A stretch of 62,004 nucleotides of DNA from Acidobacteria bacterium Ga0077553 (GTDB taxonomy: Bacteria > Acidobacteriota > Terriglobia > Bryobacterales > Bryobacteraceae): assembly GCA_001464575.1 (NCBI GenBank), contig LNFE01000123.1:1-62004 (forward strand). Direction: 5' to 3'. The position numbers and the translations under genes are program-made. Below are positions 25,761 to 33,919 of the stretch, in pieces. The notes beneath the pieces are model-generated. The model saw nothing but the letters and a program-made list of their open reading frames with translations, searched no databases and was not told the origin of the DNA. Positions within the stretch are counted from its first letter, which is position 1, and every line of letters begins with the position of its first letter.

Positions 25761-26435
25761 CTACAGGTGGAAAATGCCTCGCGTGAGCGCAATGGTTACC
25801 GCATGCGTCCGGTCATTTGCCACTAGTTTACTGAGAATATTCTTCATGTGCATCCGCACCGTTTCATCGGCGATGGCTAACTCGGCCGCCACTTGCTTGT
25901 TCCGGTTCCCCCGCGCAACAAGGCGCAGCACCTGCACTTCACGCGGGGTAAGCGCGTCGTCGCCGAAATGCTCTGCCAAGTCGGCTGCGACCTGGCACGG
26001 CACCACCTTCTTCCCTGCATGCACTTGCCGAATCGTCTCGATCAAAGCGCTGTGGGGCATCCCTTTCAACACGACGCCCTTAACTCCGGCCTCCATCGCC
26101 CGGAGCATGTGCATGTCGCCGCGCACTCCCGTGATCACGACTGCCCGCGCTCTTGGAAACTCCGCCAAGATCCGCGCCGCCACCTTTTCTCCCGGCATGT
26201 CGGGCAGCAGCAAATCGAGGGTCACCACATCCGGCCGCCAACGCCGATACAGCTCCAGGGCCTGTACGCCTGTCGCGGCTTCGGCCACTACTTCCATTCC
26301 GGTCGCACTATGAATGACCGCCGCGAGTCCCTCGCGCACCAGCGAGCATGCATCCACGGTCATGATGCGGATTCCAGACGGAGCCCCCCAGTTCGACACA
26401 GCCATGCGGGACGGATTCTCAACGAGTGTAGCCAT
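25761..26435 (-). CDS. NarL-type response regulator with altered acidic pocket
   Basis: About 224 residues from the ATG at 26435; a GTG at 26468 and an ATG at 26405 are alternatives and none has a strong ribosome site. The receiver keeps the phosphoacceptor Asp (VTLDLLLPDMPG), the Thr (VVITGV) and the Lys (VVLKGMP). The usual acidic start VDDHPL reads VDACSL, so one Mg-binding Asp is Ala and a Cys is introduced. The LuxR helix-turn-helix is intact (TPREVQVLRLVARGN, ADETVRMHMKNIL). It is directly followed by pirin, with 2 bases between. The change may weaken phosphorylation or make the protein respond to something else, such as redox state; that is inference. Confidence 0.88.
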   Translation of the reverse strand: MATLVENPSRMAVSNWGAPSGIRIMTVDACSLVREGLAAVIHSATGMEVVAEAATGVQALELYRRWRPDVVTLDLLLPDMPGEKVAARILAEFPRARAVVITGVRGDMHMLRAMEAGVKGVVLKGMPHSALIETIRQVHAGKKVVPCQVAADLAEHFGDDALTPREVQVLRLVARGNRNKQVAAELAIADETVRMHMKNILSKLVANDRTHAVTIALTRGIFHL

Positions 26436-26492
26436 GCGACAAGTCTGCCGGATGGATGGAGCCAACACATCACGAGATCGGAGTGTAAATGC

Positions 26493-26909
26493 TTAACTCG
26501 TTGGTGGTAGTCGCGGGATGATGATCTCCCGCCGGCCGAAGAGATGAGCATCCAAGGATACGGCGCCCGGGCCCATCATAACGATCGAGGCGGCCATAAC
26601 TGCCGTCATGACTGTCGAGATCGGCGCCTCGAAGAGGTTCGTCATAGGTGGCGGAATCCAAAGCAGGGATGTGCCTGCGGCCCCGATTCCCACCAACGTG
26701 CTCGCCAGCGGCGTCAAGAAGCCCAACAGCAGCGACGACCCACTCAGGATCATGGCGACGCCAATGAAGTGCATGACGGTCATACCGCGATCGACATCTG
26801 AAAGGTATTGACATCCTTGAATGATGGCGACGATTGCCACCGCCGCTCGCAGGAGCAGCAGTCCAATGCCATGCCGTCCACCCGGAAACGTGGAAAAAAG
26901 CCGGCGCAG
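26493..26909 (-). CDS. DoxX-like small membrane protein starting at CTG
   Basis: The natural N-terminus lies upstream of the first ATG/GTG. The frame continues back to a CTG at 26907-26909 reading LRRLFSTFPGGRHGIGLLLL, which fits the family, and an AAGGAG ribosome site (26917-26922) is placed 7 bases before it. An in-frame TAA lies just above, so no ATG start is possible for this N-terminus. The 138-residue protein has about four membrane helices (IGLLLLRAAVAIVAIIQG; FIGVAMILSGSSLLLGFLTPL; STLVGIGAAGTSLLW; MTAVMAASIVMMGPG) and ends LFGRREIIIPR. It resembles short DoxX-like proteins of acidobacteria. It lies between two NarL-type regulators in the same direction. Its function is unknown. Confidence 0.75.
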   Translation of the reverse strand: MRRLFSTFPGGRHGIGLLLLRAAVAIVAIIQGCQYLSDVDRGMTVMHFIGVAMILSGSSLLLGFLTPLASTLVGIGAAGTSLLWIPPPMTNLFEAPISTVMTAVMAASIVMMGPGAVSLDAHLFGRREIIIPRLPPTS

Positions 26910-26916
26910 TTTTTAT

Positions 26917-26922
26917 CTCCTT
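26917..26922 (-). promoter_or_regulatory. Shine-Dalgarno AAGGAG that fixes a CTG start
   Basis: A perfect AAGGAG on the minus strand seven bases upstream of the CTG at 26909. No ATG, GTG or TTG lies at suitable distance in the frame of the DoxX-like protein, so this site is the main support for the unusual start codon. Confidence 0.6.
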
Positions 26923-27027
26923 CACCCGGGCCGCTGGTGGACAGCGACAACTATTAGCAGCGTAACGGGTTTTCGACAGACCCGAATCCCCAAACGCAGC
27001 TGCAAAAAACTACCACTTTCGAGTTAG

Positions 27028-27657
27028 CTAAAGCTGAATAATTCCGCGCCTCACCCCGATCGCTACCGCCTGGGTCCGGTCACTCGCGCCGAGTTTCTCC
27101 ATCACGTGTTTCAGGTGAACCTTGACGGTTTCCTCGGAAATGAACAGCCGCTCGGCGATGTCCCGATTCCGGTTGCCACCCGCAACATGGCGAAGCACGT
27201 CGATCTCTCTTGCTGTCAGCGCGTCGTCGCTCAAGTGTTCGGCCAACTGGGCGGCCACTTCCGGTGCAATTCGCTTCTTTCCGGCGTGTACCTGCCGGAT
27301 CACCTCGACAAGCTCCTTGGGGGGCATGCTCTTAAGAACGTACCCTCGCGCGCCGGCCTCGAGCGCTCTCTGGATCTCCACGTCGCCTTCAAACGTGGTC
27401 AGCATGATCACTCGGGCGGCCGGATACTCCGCGCGGATCGAGATCAAAACATCGATCCCGCTAATGTCAGGCAGACGCAAATCCATCAGCGTAATGTCGG
27501 GACGGTGATCTTTGAAACTCTGCAAAGCTTCTGCGCCGTCGGCCGCCTGCGCCACTAGCACCATGTCCGGCTGACTATTGATGATCGCCGCGATCCCTTC
27601 GCGCAGCAGAGGATGATCGTCGACGCTCAACACTCGGATAGGGGGGGACTCGTTCAT
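27028..27657 (-). CDS. NarL/FixJ-family response regulator
   Basis: 209 residues. The receiver has the acidic pair in VLSVDDHPLLREG, phosphoacceptor Asp in ITLMDLRLPDISG, Thr in VIMLTTFEGD and Lys in GYVLKSMPPKE. The C-terminal LuxR helix-turn-helix is intact (TAREIDVLRHVAGGNRN, SEETVKVHLKHVM). It is a standard phosphorylation-dependent transcription factor. Upstream on the same strand are the STAS/START-like gene (27937-28947) and the propeller kinase (29057-32086), which is the most likely cognate kinase. The 279-base gap upstream suggests its own promoter. It is highly similar to the atypical regulator at 25761-26435. Confidence 0.93.
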   Translation of the reverse strand: MNESPPIRVLSVDDHPLLREGIAAIINSQPDMVLVAQAADGAEALQSFKDHRPDITLMDLRLPDISGIDVLISIRAEYPAARVIMLTTFEGDVEIQRALEAGARGYVLKSMPPKELVEVIRQVHAGKKRIAPEVAAQLAEHLSDDALTAREIDVLRHVAGGNRNRDIAERLFISEETVKVHLKHVMEKLGASDRTQAVAIGVRRGIIQL

Positions 27658-27936
27658 TATTCTCGGTTCCTCTGCTTACTGCACAGCCTTGAGAGGGCTG
27701 GTCTACTCCTTGCGGTCGAAGATCACGCCAATTCCGGGGATGCCCCGATGCTCTTCGCGGCCACGCCGCAACCATTATCGCGGACTTGGCCCCAAATCTG
27801 GGGGAAAATCGCGATTTGCTAGCCCAAGGTAAGTCCCGCGAGACCGGACACGGCGGTCGCGCAGCCCACTGGCACAGACTCCAAACGCTCGTTTCGCTCT
27901 CACCCGAAATGTCGCCGAGCGAGCGAATGCCCAGCG
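27658..27936. promoter_or_regulatory. Intergenic region with a palindrome upstream of the response regulator
   Basis: 279 bases with no supported gene. It holds a perfect 12-base palindrome AAATCGCGATTT at 27806-27817, beside a short CCCC-AAATCT-GGGG stem at 27790-27803. The palindrome is about 150 bases upstream of the regulator start and could be an operator or autoregulatory site, but a single copy in one sequence is weak evidence. Confidence 0.3.
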
Positions 27937-28947
27937 CTATCGGCTGGCCGATCCGGACATCGACGCCCTTATCGCGTCGCGGGTTTGCTGAAGAGATAGG
28001 TTGAGAGCGGACCGGGCAGTCCTCCGCACGATCGGCTCGATCAGCCAGCCCAGAGTGGCTGGAATGTCGCGGCTGAGCACGATTGCTTCCACCTCGATGA
28101 ACACGCCGTCCCGACGTTCTTCGAGGCGGGTCACGCTGAAGATCCGCCAGATCAACCCGGTACCTGTGTCGACGGGCAGAGCGCGCGGGTCGCTGGTCTC
28201 GAAGCCTGCGATCTCCTGAATTTGTGTGGTCTGTGTCACGCTGTACAGCCGGCGATGGTCCACAGGAATCCACACCGACTTGTATTGACTCGCAAGGGCA
28301 CTCTTGCGGAAAAGCGACGGGTTCGACAGCAGCATCGTGAACTGGTCCTCCGATTCGCTGAGGCCGAGAGCCTCGGACTGAAGCACCGCCGGTCGATAGT
28401 AGTCTTCGTACCGCTTGTAGTCGCGCAGTACCGGCACCACCTGTTTCAACGCTGCCCCCGGGATAAACACGGCTCCGATCCAGTGGTGAATCAGGCCGGA
28501 TTCACTCTTCTTCGGAGATCTCGTCCCCGCCGGCGAGATCAGAGTTTCGCCAGCCCGGACGCTAGCGAGCCGCTCCGCCGTCTCTTCCGCCCAGAGGAAG
28601 CAGCGAACTGCGGATGCGCGGGCCTGCATGCCAATACGGGCGGCTTGAATGTACTGCTCCCAGGCGTCAATGGTAGCTGGGGAGAAGCTGGCGGCGCAGG
28701 CGGGCGATAGGAACAGGAAGAACAGTGTCAGCCGGAGCAGCAGCCGGTGCCGAAGGGATCTACGACCACCCCGGTTGATCCAATCTTCCCCTCGAGAGGG
28801 GTCAACACCGGTCAGCCCACCAGTCACAAACAACGAAGTCTGCCAAGCCGGAGCCAGGTCAATCCGGGTTTGGCCTGTTAGCTCGGCGATGAGCTCGAAC
28901 CGAAATGCAGTTGTATCGTCGTGAATGTAGTACTGCAGTTCATCCAT
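27937..28947 (-). CDS. Truncated STAS-like segment fused to an exported START-like domain protein
   Basis: 336 residues. Residues 1 to about 60 resemble the first half of a STAS-type domain (DDTTAFRFELIAELTG; TGGLTGVDPSRGEDW) but lack the second half. A basic stretch and a strong hydrophobic segment follow (LLLRLTLFFLFLSPACA), then a ~230-residue domain (WIGAVFIPGAALKQVVPVLRDY, IFSVTRLEERRDGVFIEVEAIVLSRDIP) with the pattern of polyketide-cyclase/START-like lipid-binding folds. Related exported proteins normally start at the signal peptide, so this looks like an in-frame join. The hydrophobic segment may act as a membrane anchor or, if translation restarts internally, as a signal peptide; no good internal start codon was found. 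Confidence 0.7.
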   Translation of the reverse strand: MDELQYYIHDDTTAFRFELIAELTGQTRIDLAPAWQTSLFVTGGLTGVDPSRGEDWINRGGRRSLRHRLLLRLTLFFLFLSPACAASFSPATIDAWEQYIQAARIGMQARASAVRCFLWAEETAERLASVRAGETLISPAGTRSPKKSESGLIHHWIGAVFIPGAALKQVVPVLRDYKRYEDYYRPAVLQSEALGLSESEDQFTMLLSNPSLFRKSALASQYKSVWIPVDHRRLYSVTQTTQIQEIAGFETSDPRALPVDTGTGLIWRIFSVTRLEERRDGVFIEVEAIVLSRDIPATLGWLIEPIVRRTARSALNLSLQQTRDAIRASMSGSASR

Positions 28948-29056
28948 GAGACAACCCTACTGCGGTTGGCTCTGTGACCACATCCCGCGAAGGGTGGGCC
29001 CTTAACTAACTCGAAAGCCGGTTGATCCGCCCCCTCCATCGGGTTAGGGCACCCAG

Positions 29057-32000
29057 CTACAGTCTCGGACCATTCCATCTCCATCGCGGCTTGCCATGAT
29101 CTTGAAATGCAACGCGGCTCGGGACGGCCAGCTCAACCTCGGTGCCGGACGTCGGGCTGCTACGGATGGCGAATTGCGATTGAATTCGATTCGCTCGTTC
29201 ACTCATGCCGGAAAGGCCCCAGTGCCCGTCGCGCCCGGCCGCGACGATCTTGGGGTCGATACCCCGGCCATCGTCGCGCACGACCACACGAAGCTCCATC
29301 GAGGTATAGTGAATCTCCATTTCAACGCTCTGGGCGCGCGAATGGCGGAAGGCGTTGATCAACGCTTCGCGGCCAATTCGGTACACATCGTCCCGCAGCA
29401 TCGGCTGTAGCGGCCGCGGTTCTCCCTCGATGATCACCCGAAAAGCCACCGGCTCCTTAGTATTTCCCGCCAGTGCCAACTCCTGCTGAACTCGGGAAAA
29501 CGCTTGCTCCAAGTCGAGGGAAGCGCTGTTGGAAGACCGCAATCCGCGTACCGCGTTCCGTCCCTCTTCGATAACCTGCTGCATCAGTTGCAGGGCGCGC
29601 GACAGGATGGGTTTGGCTTGGGAACCATTGTCTAATTGGTCCGCGGCAACGTGCACCTGCATGGAGGCGCTAAGAAATCCTTGCAGCAAGGTGTCGTGCA
29701 ACTCCTGCGCAATGCGGGTTCTCTCCGCCAGCCGTTCCTCGAACCGGACGTTCATCTGCTTGGTAACGTGGTGCAGCCGGTAACGGTAAAGCGCCAACGT
29801 GAGTAAGGCGAGAGCGAGCAGTGAAGCAACGCGGAACCACCACGTCTGCCAGAACAGGGGTTCAACCACAAAGCGGACCACCGCTTCTTCACCGCTCCAC
29901 ACGCCGTCCGGGTTGCTGGCAATCACCCGAAAGCTGTAACTGCCTGGGCCCAGGTTGGTGTAAGCGGCTTCTCTCGTCGTGGCCGGCTCGCTCCAGTCAC
30001 GATCAAAGCCGTCCAAACGATACCGGAACCGCACGCGCTCCGGCACGGAAAGGCTGAGTCCGGTGAAGGTGAACGCAAGGCGTCGATGCCCGCCCTCAAT
30101 CCGGGTCGCTGGCTGGATGGCGACCGGGTTTCCGTCAGCGGAGATGGCTTGGATGTGGGCGAAAGCCGGCGTCGTATTGCTTTTCATTCGCTCCGGATCG
30201 ACGACGGAGATCCCTCGATTTAGCGAGAACCAGATGCGGCCGAACTGGTCCGTGACAACCGAACGATGCCGTTTCACACCCTCGGTACCCCGGAGCCCAT
30301 CGGCCAGGCCGTACTCTCGCAGATCACCCTCGGAGAGGGCGCCTTGTTTGAGCCGCTCTCGGTTCACTCGCATGACGCGGTTTGCCGTGGTAACCCAAAT
30401 GAATCCGTCCGTGTCCTCCGCCATGCCAAGGACAGTTTCGCGTAAGGAAGCAGGTGCTTTCGCCAACGGTTGAATCCGCTCGCCGGTATAGAGCGAAAGA
30501 CCGGCTGCGCCGCCGACCCAAAGGACTCCGGCCGCATCTTCCAAAAGGCAATTGACCTCGCCCGAGGCGTAGCGTCGCCAGCGGCCCTTTGAAAAGGCGC
30601 TTACACCCATCGGACTCGCGAGCCAAACGGCGCCCGAGGATGTCTCCAGGATGGCGTTGACGGTGTTTGAAATCAGTCCGTCCGCCACCGTGTAGTTGGT
30701 GAATCGGCCGTTCATCAGTTTGCTGACACCGCCACTCAACGTGCCGGCCCAAACGGTGCCATCGCGCGCCCGGTGCACCGAGTAGACGCTATTCTGCGCC
30801 AGGCCATCCGCCATGGTAAAGGTCCGTGCAATCATCTTCTGGTCTTTCCCACGAAGCAGCGTCAACCCGCCGTTCTGTCTGCCCACCCACAATTCTCCGT
30901 CTCCGCCGCCAATCGAGTAGATTAGATCTTGGGTAAGTCCGCCGGCGTTGATGCTGCCGTGTTCGTTGTCCTTCAACCACCACAGCCCACCATTCGCCGG
31001 CGCGAACCAAACGCAGCCATCCGAGCCACCAAATATAGGAGTACTTCCGTCCGATGGCACGCCCTCGGGCAGCGAGTAGCTCACGAAGGTGCTATCGCGC
31101 AGTCGTTCCAGCCCTCCTCCGCTCCCGCTCCAGATGTTACCCTCGCGGTCTTCGAAGATCGCCGTGACCGCGTTGTTCGATTCGCTTTCGGGGTCGACCA
31201 ACGACGCCACGCCATACTCGTTCGCCCGAATCAATCCTCCTGAATTGGTGCCCACCCACAGGTTCGCGTCCCGGTCGACGGCGAGCGACAACGCCTGGAC
31301 GCCGTCCAGCGCGGGAGGAATACCGGCCTTTGTCAGCTTCTCGCCATTCCAGCGGACGATACCCGCGTCGGTGCCAATCCACAGCTCGCCCTTTCCCGCG
31401 GAAACGATCGCGTTGACCTTCGGGTCCGGGAGGTCCTTTGTGACCGCGATGGTTTCGGTCCCTCTGAGCCGAAACAGCCCGGCGTCCCGCGTCCCGACCC
31501 AGATACTCCCGTCTGGCGTCTGCGCGAGGGCTAGCACCGGCGAACGCGAGAATCCCGCCGGCGCCGCAACCGTCTCGAATTTTCCGCCGCGTAGAATGAT
31601 CGCGCTTCCCTCACCCCGCAACGCCCAGAGCAGCAGCGAACCGTCAGCTGCTCGCCCCATGGCGGTAGTGTTTACCGAAGGAACTCCCAACTGTCTCATC
31701 ACATTCTCAAAGACCCCGCCGCGATAGCGGAGAAGCGTCGGACGGCGGAGGCGCGCCCACAAGCTGCCTTCGCCGTCCACCGTCAGTCCCAGCACGTGGC
31801 TGAGCATAGGCGAGCCCGGGACTCCCGACGGCATCGGAAGGAATCGCAGCCCGTCAAAGCGAAAAAGTCCCCGCTCGGTGCCAATCCACAGGTACCCATC
31901 GGGCGTCTGATTTATGGAATACACCGGTCCCTTGGGAAGGCCACTCTCCTCGCCCCAGCGTTGCCGAACGTACTGCGAAATCGTCCGGTGGGGATCTATC

Positions 32001-32086
32001 GCGTGGGCCGCCGGAATCGTTAGAACGACCAGAACCCACGCGGCAATCAGTCGAAGTCGCCTAGGGAAGATATTCGAACTTCTCAA
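29057..32086 (-). CDS. Two-component sensor kinase with periplasmic propeller and Y_Y_Y domain
   Basis: 1009 residues: signal peptide (RLIAAWVLVVLTIPAAHA), about a dozen propeller blades (DGYLWIGTERGLFRFDG is the first; DGTVWAGTLSGGVSKL a later one), Y_Y_Y domain (FTGLSLSVPERVRFRYRL), one membrane helix (WWFRVASLLALALLTLALY), HisKA_3 (AQELHDTLLQGFL) and HATPase_c (EALINAFRHSRA, RDDGRGIDP, HWGLSGMSERA). The large periplasmic sensor implies detection of an extracellular ligand, often a glycan breakdown product in related proteins. Its start overlaps the 3' end of the GH16-like gene by 26 bases, so the two are translated together. The likely regulator is at 27028-27657. Confidence 0.92.
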   Translation of the reverse strand: MRSSNIFPRRLRLIAAWVLVVLTIPAAHAIDPHRTISQYVRQRWGEESGLPKGPVYSINQTPDGYLWIGTERGLFRFDGLRFLPMPSGVPGSPMLSHVLGLTVDGEGSLWARLRRPTLLRYRGGVFENVMRQLGVPSVNTTAMGRAADGSLLLWALRGEGSAIILRGGKFETVAAPAGFSRSPVLALAQTPDGSIWVGTRDAGLFRLRGTETIAVTKDLPDPKVNAIVSAGKGELWIGTDAGIVRWNGEKLTKAGIPPALDGVQALSLAVDRDANLWVGTNSGGLIRANEYGVASLVDPESESNNAVTAIFEDREGNIWSGSGGGLERLRDSTFVSYSLPEGVPSDGSTPIFGGSDGCVWFAPANGGLWWLKDNEHGSINAGGLTQDLIYSIGGGDGELWVGRQNGGLTLLRGKDQKMIARTFTMADGLAQNSVYSVHRARDGTVWAGTLSGGVSKLMNGRFTNYTVADGLISNTVNAILETSSGAVWLASPMGVSAFSKGRWRRYASGEVNCLLEDAAGVLWVGGAAGLSLYTGERIQPLAKAPASLRETVLGMAEDTDGFIWVTTANRVMRVNRERLKQGALSEGDLREYGLADGLRGTEGVKRHRSVVTDQFGRIWFSLNRGISVVDPERMKSNTTPAFAHIQAISADGNPVAIQPATRIEGGHRRLAFTFTGLSLSVPERVRFRYRLDGFDRDWSEPATTREAAYTNLGPGSYSFRVIASNPDGVWSGEEAVVRFVVEPLFWQTWWFRVASLLALALLTLALYRYRLHHVTKQMNVRFEERLAERTRIAQELHDTLLQGFLSASMQVHVAADQLDNGSQAKPILSRALQLMQQVIEEGRNAVRGLRSSNSASLDLEQAFSRVQQELALAGNTKEPVAFRVIIEGEPRPLQPMLRDDVYRIGREALINAFRHSRAQSVEMEIHYTSMELRVVVRDDGRGIDPKIVAAGRDGHWGLSGMSERANRIQSQFAIRSSPTSGTEVELAVPSRVAFQDHGKPRWRWNGPRL

Positions 32087-33113
32087 TGACCACCTCGACG
32101 CCTTTCTTCTGGGGCGTCCGCGACTTTCCGAAAGTGTATAAGTTCATGTGGACGCGTTCGCCCCCCGGGGTAGGGATTCCGGAAGTGAAGACATGCTCGG
32201 AAACGAGGGCGTTTGTCGCGCGATGGCTCCTGAACGAGGCTCGGGCCGGTTCCCACCGGAAGGAATTCGTCAGGCGGCCCTCTGGCGAGTCGAACCGGAA
32301 CACATTCGCCGGAACGTAATAGGGCTGCACGGCGAACTGGGCGTTCTTGGCGCCCGGATCGCCCCACTGGCTCAGTTCGATACCGATTTCCCGGTGATTC
32401 TGGCTGGCCTCCATGGGATCGTAGGTAAAGAGGCGCAGAGCGGTTCCCGGCTCCAGTTGGGGTACTTGCCGCATCACGAACTTATACAGTCCGTACCCAA
32501 GCCCGCGGGTCAATGCAACTTCGGCGCAGGTCCAATCATCGCCTTCGCGAGCGATGCGCAGGTGGAGAAATCCGTCGCGATCCGTCCAAACGTTGGACGC
32601 CCGATTCGTATGCATCACGCCGCCGCTGTCGCTCGGTACTTGCAGCACCTCCCAATCGTACCCGCTGAATTGGATGTTCTTGGGTACGATCGGTGCGGGC
32701 TCCGCCGACGGCCGGCCCGGCGTTATGGCAATCGCCTTCACTGCGCCACCCATCGCAGGTAGAGCGTCGGTCTTTTTGGGGACCACAAATCCCGGATCCA
32801 CCAGGAGCGCGGCGTAGTCGGTACCCAGATGTGTCGTGGTGGTAAATGTTGAATCCGGTTCGATCGTAGTGAACGGTTTGTTCGAGAACGGCTGCACCCA
32901 CCATACGTCGCTCTTAGCGTAAAGAACAACTCGCTGGCCGGATTGGGCACCCGTCACGCGGCCAGAGATTGTTTCCATTCTTGCGGCGCCGCCCGGGCCA
33001 GAGTCCGGAATCTGTTGGAAGTGGATGGCGGCCGGTTGCGAACAAGCCTGCAAGGCCAGGGACAGTACAGCTAGCGCGCGCGCACGGTGGCGCGGAGATC
33101 CTGATGGTGCCAC
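32061..33113 (-). CDS. Lipoprotein with a GH16/concanavalin-like domain
   Basis: About 350 residues from a GTG at 33113, with AGGG eight bases upstream; a TTG at 33140 is possible. A lipoprotein signal ends LSLALQACS. About residues 45-130 form a small beta-domain (SGRVTGAQSGQRVVLYAKSDVWWVQPFS). The C-terminal ~180 residues resemble a GH16-type jelly roll (LHLRIAREGDDWTCAEVALT, YGLYKFVMRQV, NHREIGIELSQWGD, VHMNLYTFGK). The usual GH16 catalytic ExDxxE is not clear: the nearest acidic motif is REIGIELSQWG, so it may bind rather than cut a glycan. It overlaps the propeller kinase gene and could present or process that sensor's ligand. Confidence 0.75.
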   Translation of the reverse strand: MAPSGSPRHRARALAVLSLALQACSQPAAIHFQQIPDSGPGGAARMETISGRVTGAQSGQRVVLYAKSDVWWVQPFSNKPFTTIEPDSTFTTTTHLGTDYAALLVDPGFVVPKKTDALPAMGGAVKAIAITPGRPSAEPAPIVPKNIQFSGYDWEVLQVPSDSGGVMHTNRASNVWTDRDGFLHLRIAREGDDWTCAEVALTRGLGYGLYKFVMRQVPQLEPGTALRLFTYDPMEASQNHREIGIELSQWGDPGAKNAQFAVQPYYVPANVFRFDSPEGRLTNSFRWEPARASFRSHRATNALVSEHVFTSGIPTPGGERVHMNLYTFGKSRTPQKKGVEVVIEKFEYLP

Positions 33114-33440
33114 GAACTCTACCCTATCAAACCCGGCCAAGCACCCGAATCACCCGATGGTGTTATGGCCCAGGCACTCCCTCGGCACTCAATCCGTTCC
33201 TTGTGAAACCTCCGCCGGGTCCCCCGCCGCAGCGTTGATGCGGGTATTCCCACTTCTACGAAGGGTTGGTGGAAATCAAACTCGTACCTGCGTGGCGACC
33301 GGGGCCCGTACGCGAGCGCGGCGTTCCCCGGTCGAGGTAGTAAGTCCCCCTCACTTGCGCGGGAGCTGATTCGAGCACGGTCGGCCCATCGCGGTTAGCG
33401 CTGCGACAGGCTGGCACCGAAGCTGGAAATACGTTTCGAG
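33114..33440. other. Intergenic region without a supported gene
   Basis: About 330 bases between the start of the GH16-like lipoprotein gene and the 3' end of the truncated hydrolase. Short frames exist on both strands but none resembles a protein. The promoter of the lipoprotein-kinase operon should lie at the left end, near 33114-33250. Confidence 0.3.
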
Positions 33441-33820
33441 TTAGGCGCTCAGTCTCCTCAGTAGAAAACGTTCCATATGTTCGGCGGTCTCGTCGCAGTG
33501 GGTTTCGAGGGCAAAGTGGCCGGTATCCAGCAGGTGAGTTTCCACGTCCTTAAGGTCTCGGGCGTACGGCGCTGTGCCCGCTGCAGGAAAGATGAAATCG
33601 TTCTTCCCCCACACGATTAGTGACGGAGGATGGTATTTCCGGAAGAATTCTTGGAACTTCGGGTACAACGGCACATTCGTGCCGTAGGAGAGAAACAGAT
33701 CCATCTGAACCTCGCTGTTCCCGGGCCGGTCAAGTCCCACCTCATCCACCAGCCACGTCGTTGGATCAAGCAGCGACGGATCCTTGACCCCGTTTTCGTA
33801 CTGCCATCGAGTCTGCCCGA
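33441..33820 (-). pseudogene. 5'-truncated alpha/beta hydrolase
   Basis: The frame runs to 33929, but only residues after about 38 look like protein of this family (RWQYENGVKDPSLLDPTTW onward). This part is the lid and C-terminal half of an alpha/beta hydrolase with the acid Asp (LIVWGKNDFIFPA) and catalytic His (LDTGHFALE). The N-terminal half, with the oxyanion strand and nucleophile elbow, is missing. It is replaced by AT-rich DNA that runs into a tRNA fragment. The protein cannot be an active hydrolase. The break near 33820 coincides with the inferred integration scar. Confidence 0.8.
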
Positions 33821-33847
33821 ACTGGCGAAAACAGCCCACCCAGAGAC

Positions 33848-33914
33848 GTACTTTAGTTGCGCAACAGTACTTTTCTTGCGTAAAGATTTGTCCTGTAATC
33901 AACAACTTGCGAAA
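33848..33914. repeat. AT-rich stretch with three TTGCGNAA repeats and a palindrome
   Basis: TTGCGCAA at 33857-33864, TTGCGTAA at 33876-33883 and TTGCGAAA at 33907-33914 are near-identical direct repeats within 58 bases. The first lies inside an imperfect palindrome (GTACT at 33848-33852, GTTGCGCAAC at 33856-33865, AGTAC at 33866-33870). The stretch is much richer in A+T than its surroundings and abuts the tRNA fragment. This is the layout of an integrase arm region beside an attachment core. No integrase gene is present in the window, so the role is inferred. Confidence 0.45.
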
Positions 33915-33919
33915 ATCAG

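Noticed and set aside
27575..28273. 232-codon minus-strand ORF between regulator and START-like gene
   Set aside because: Overlaps two better genes in another frame, Arg/Ser-rich, no motif.
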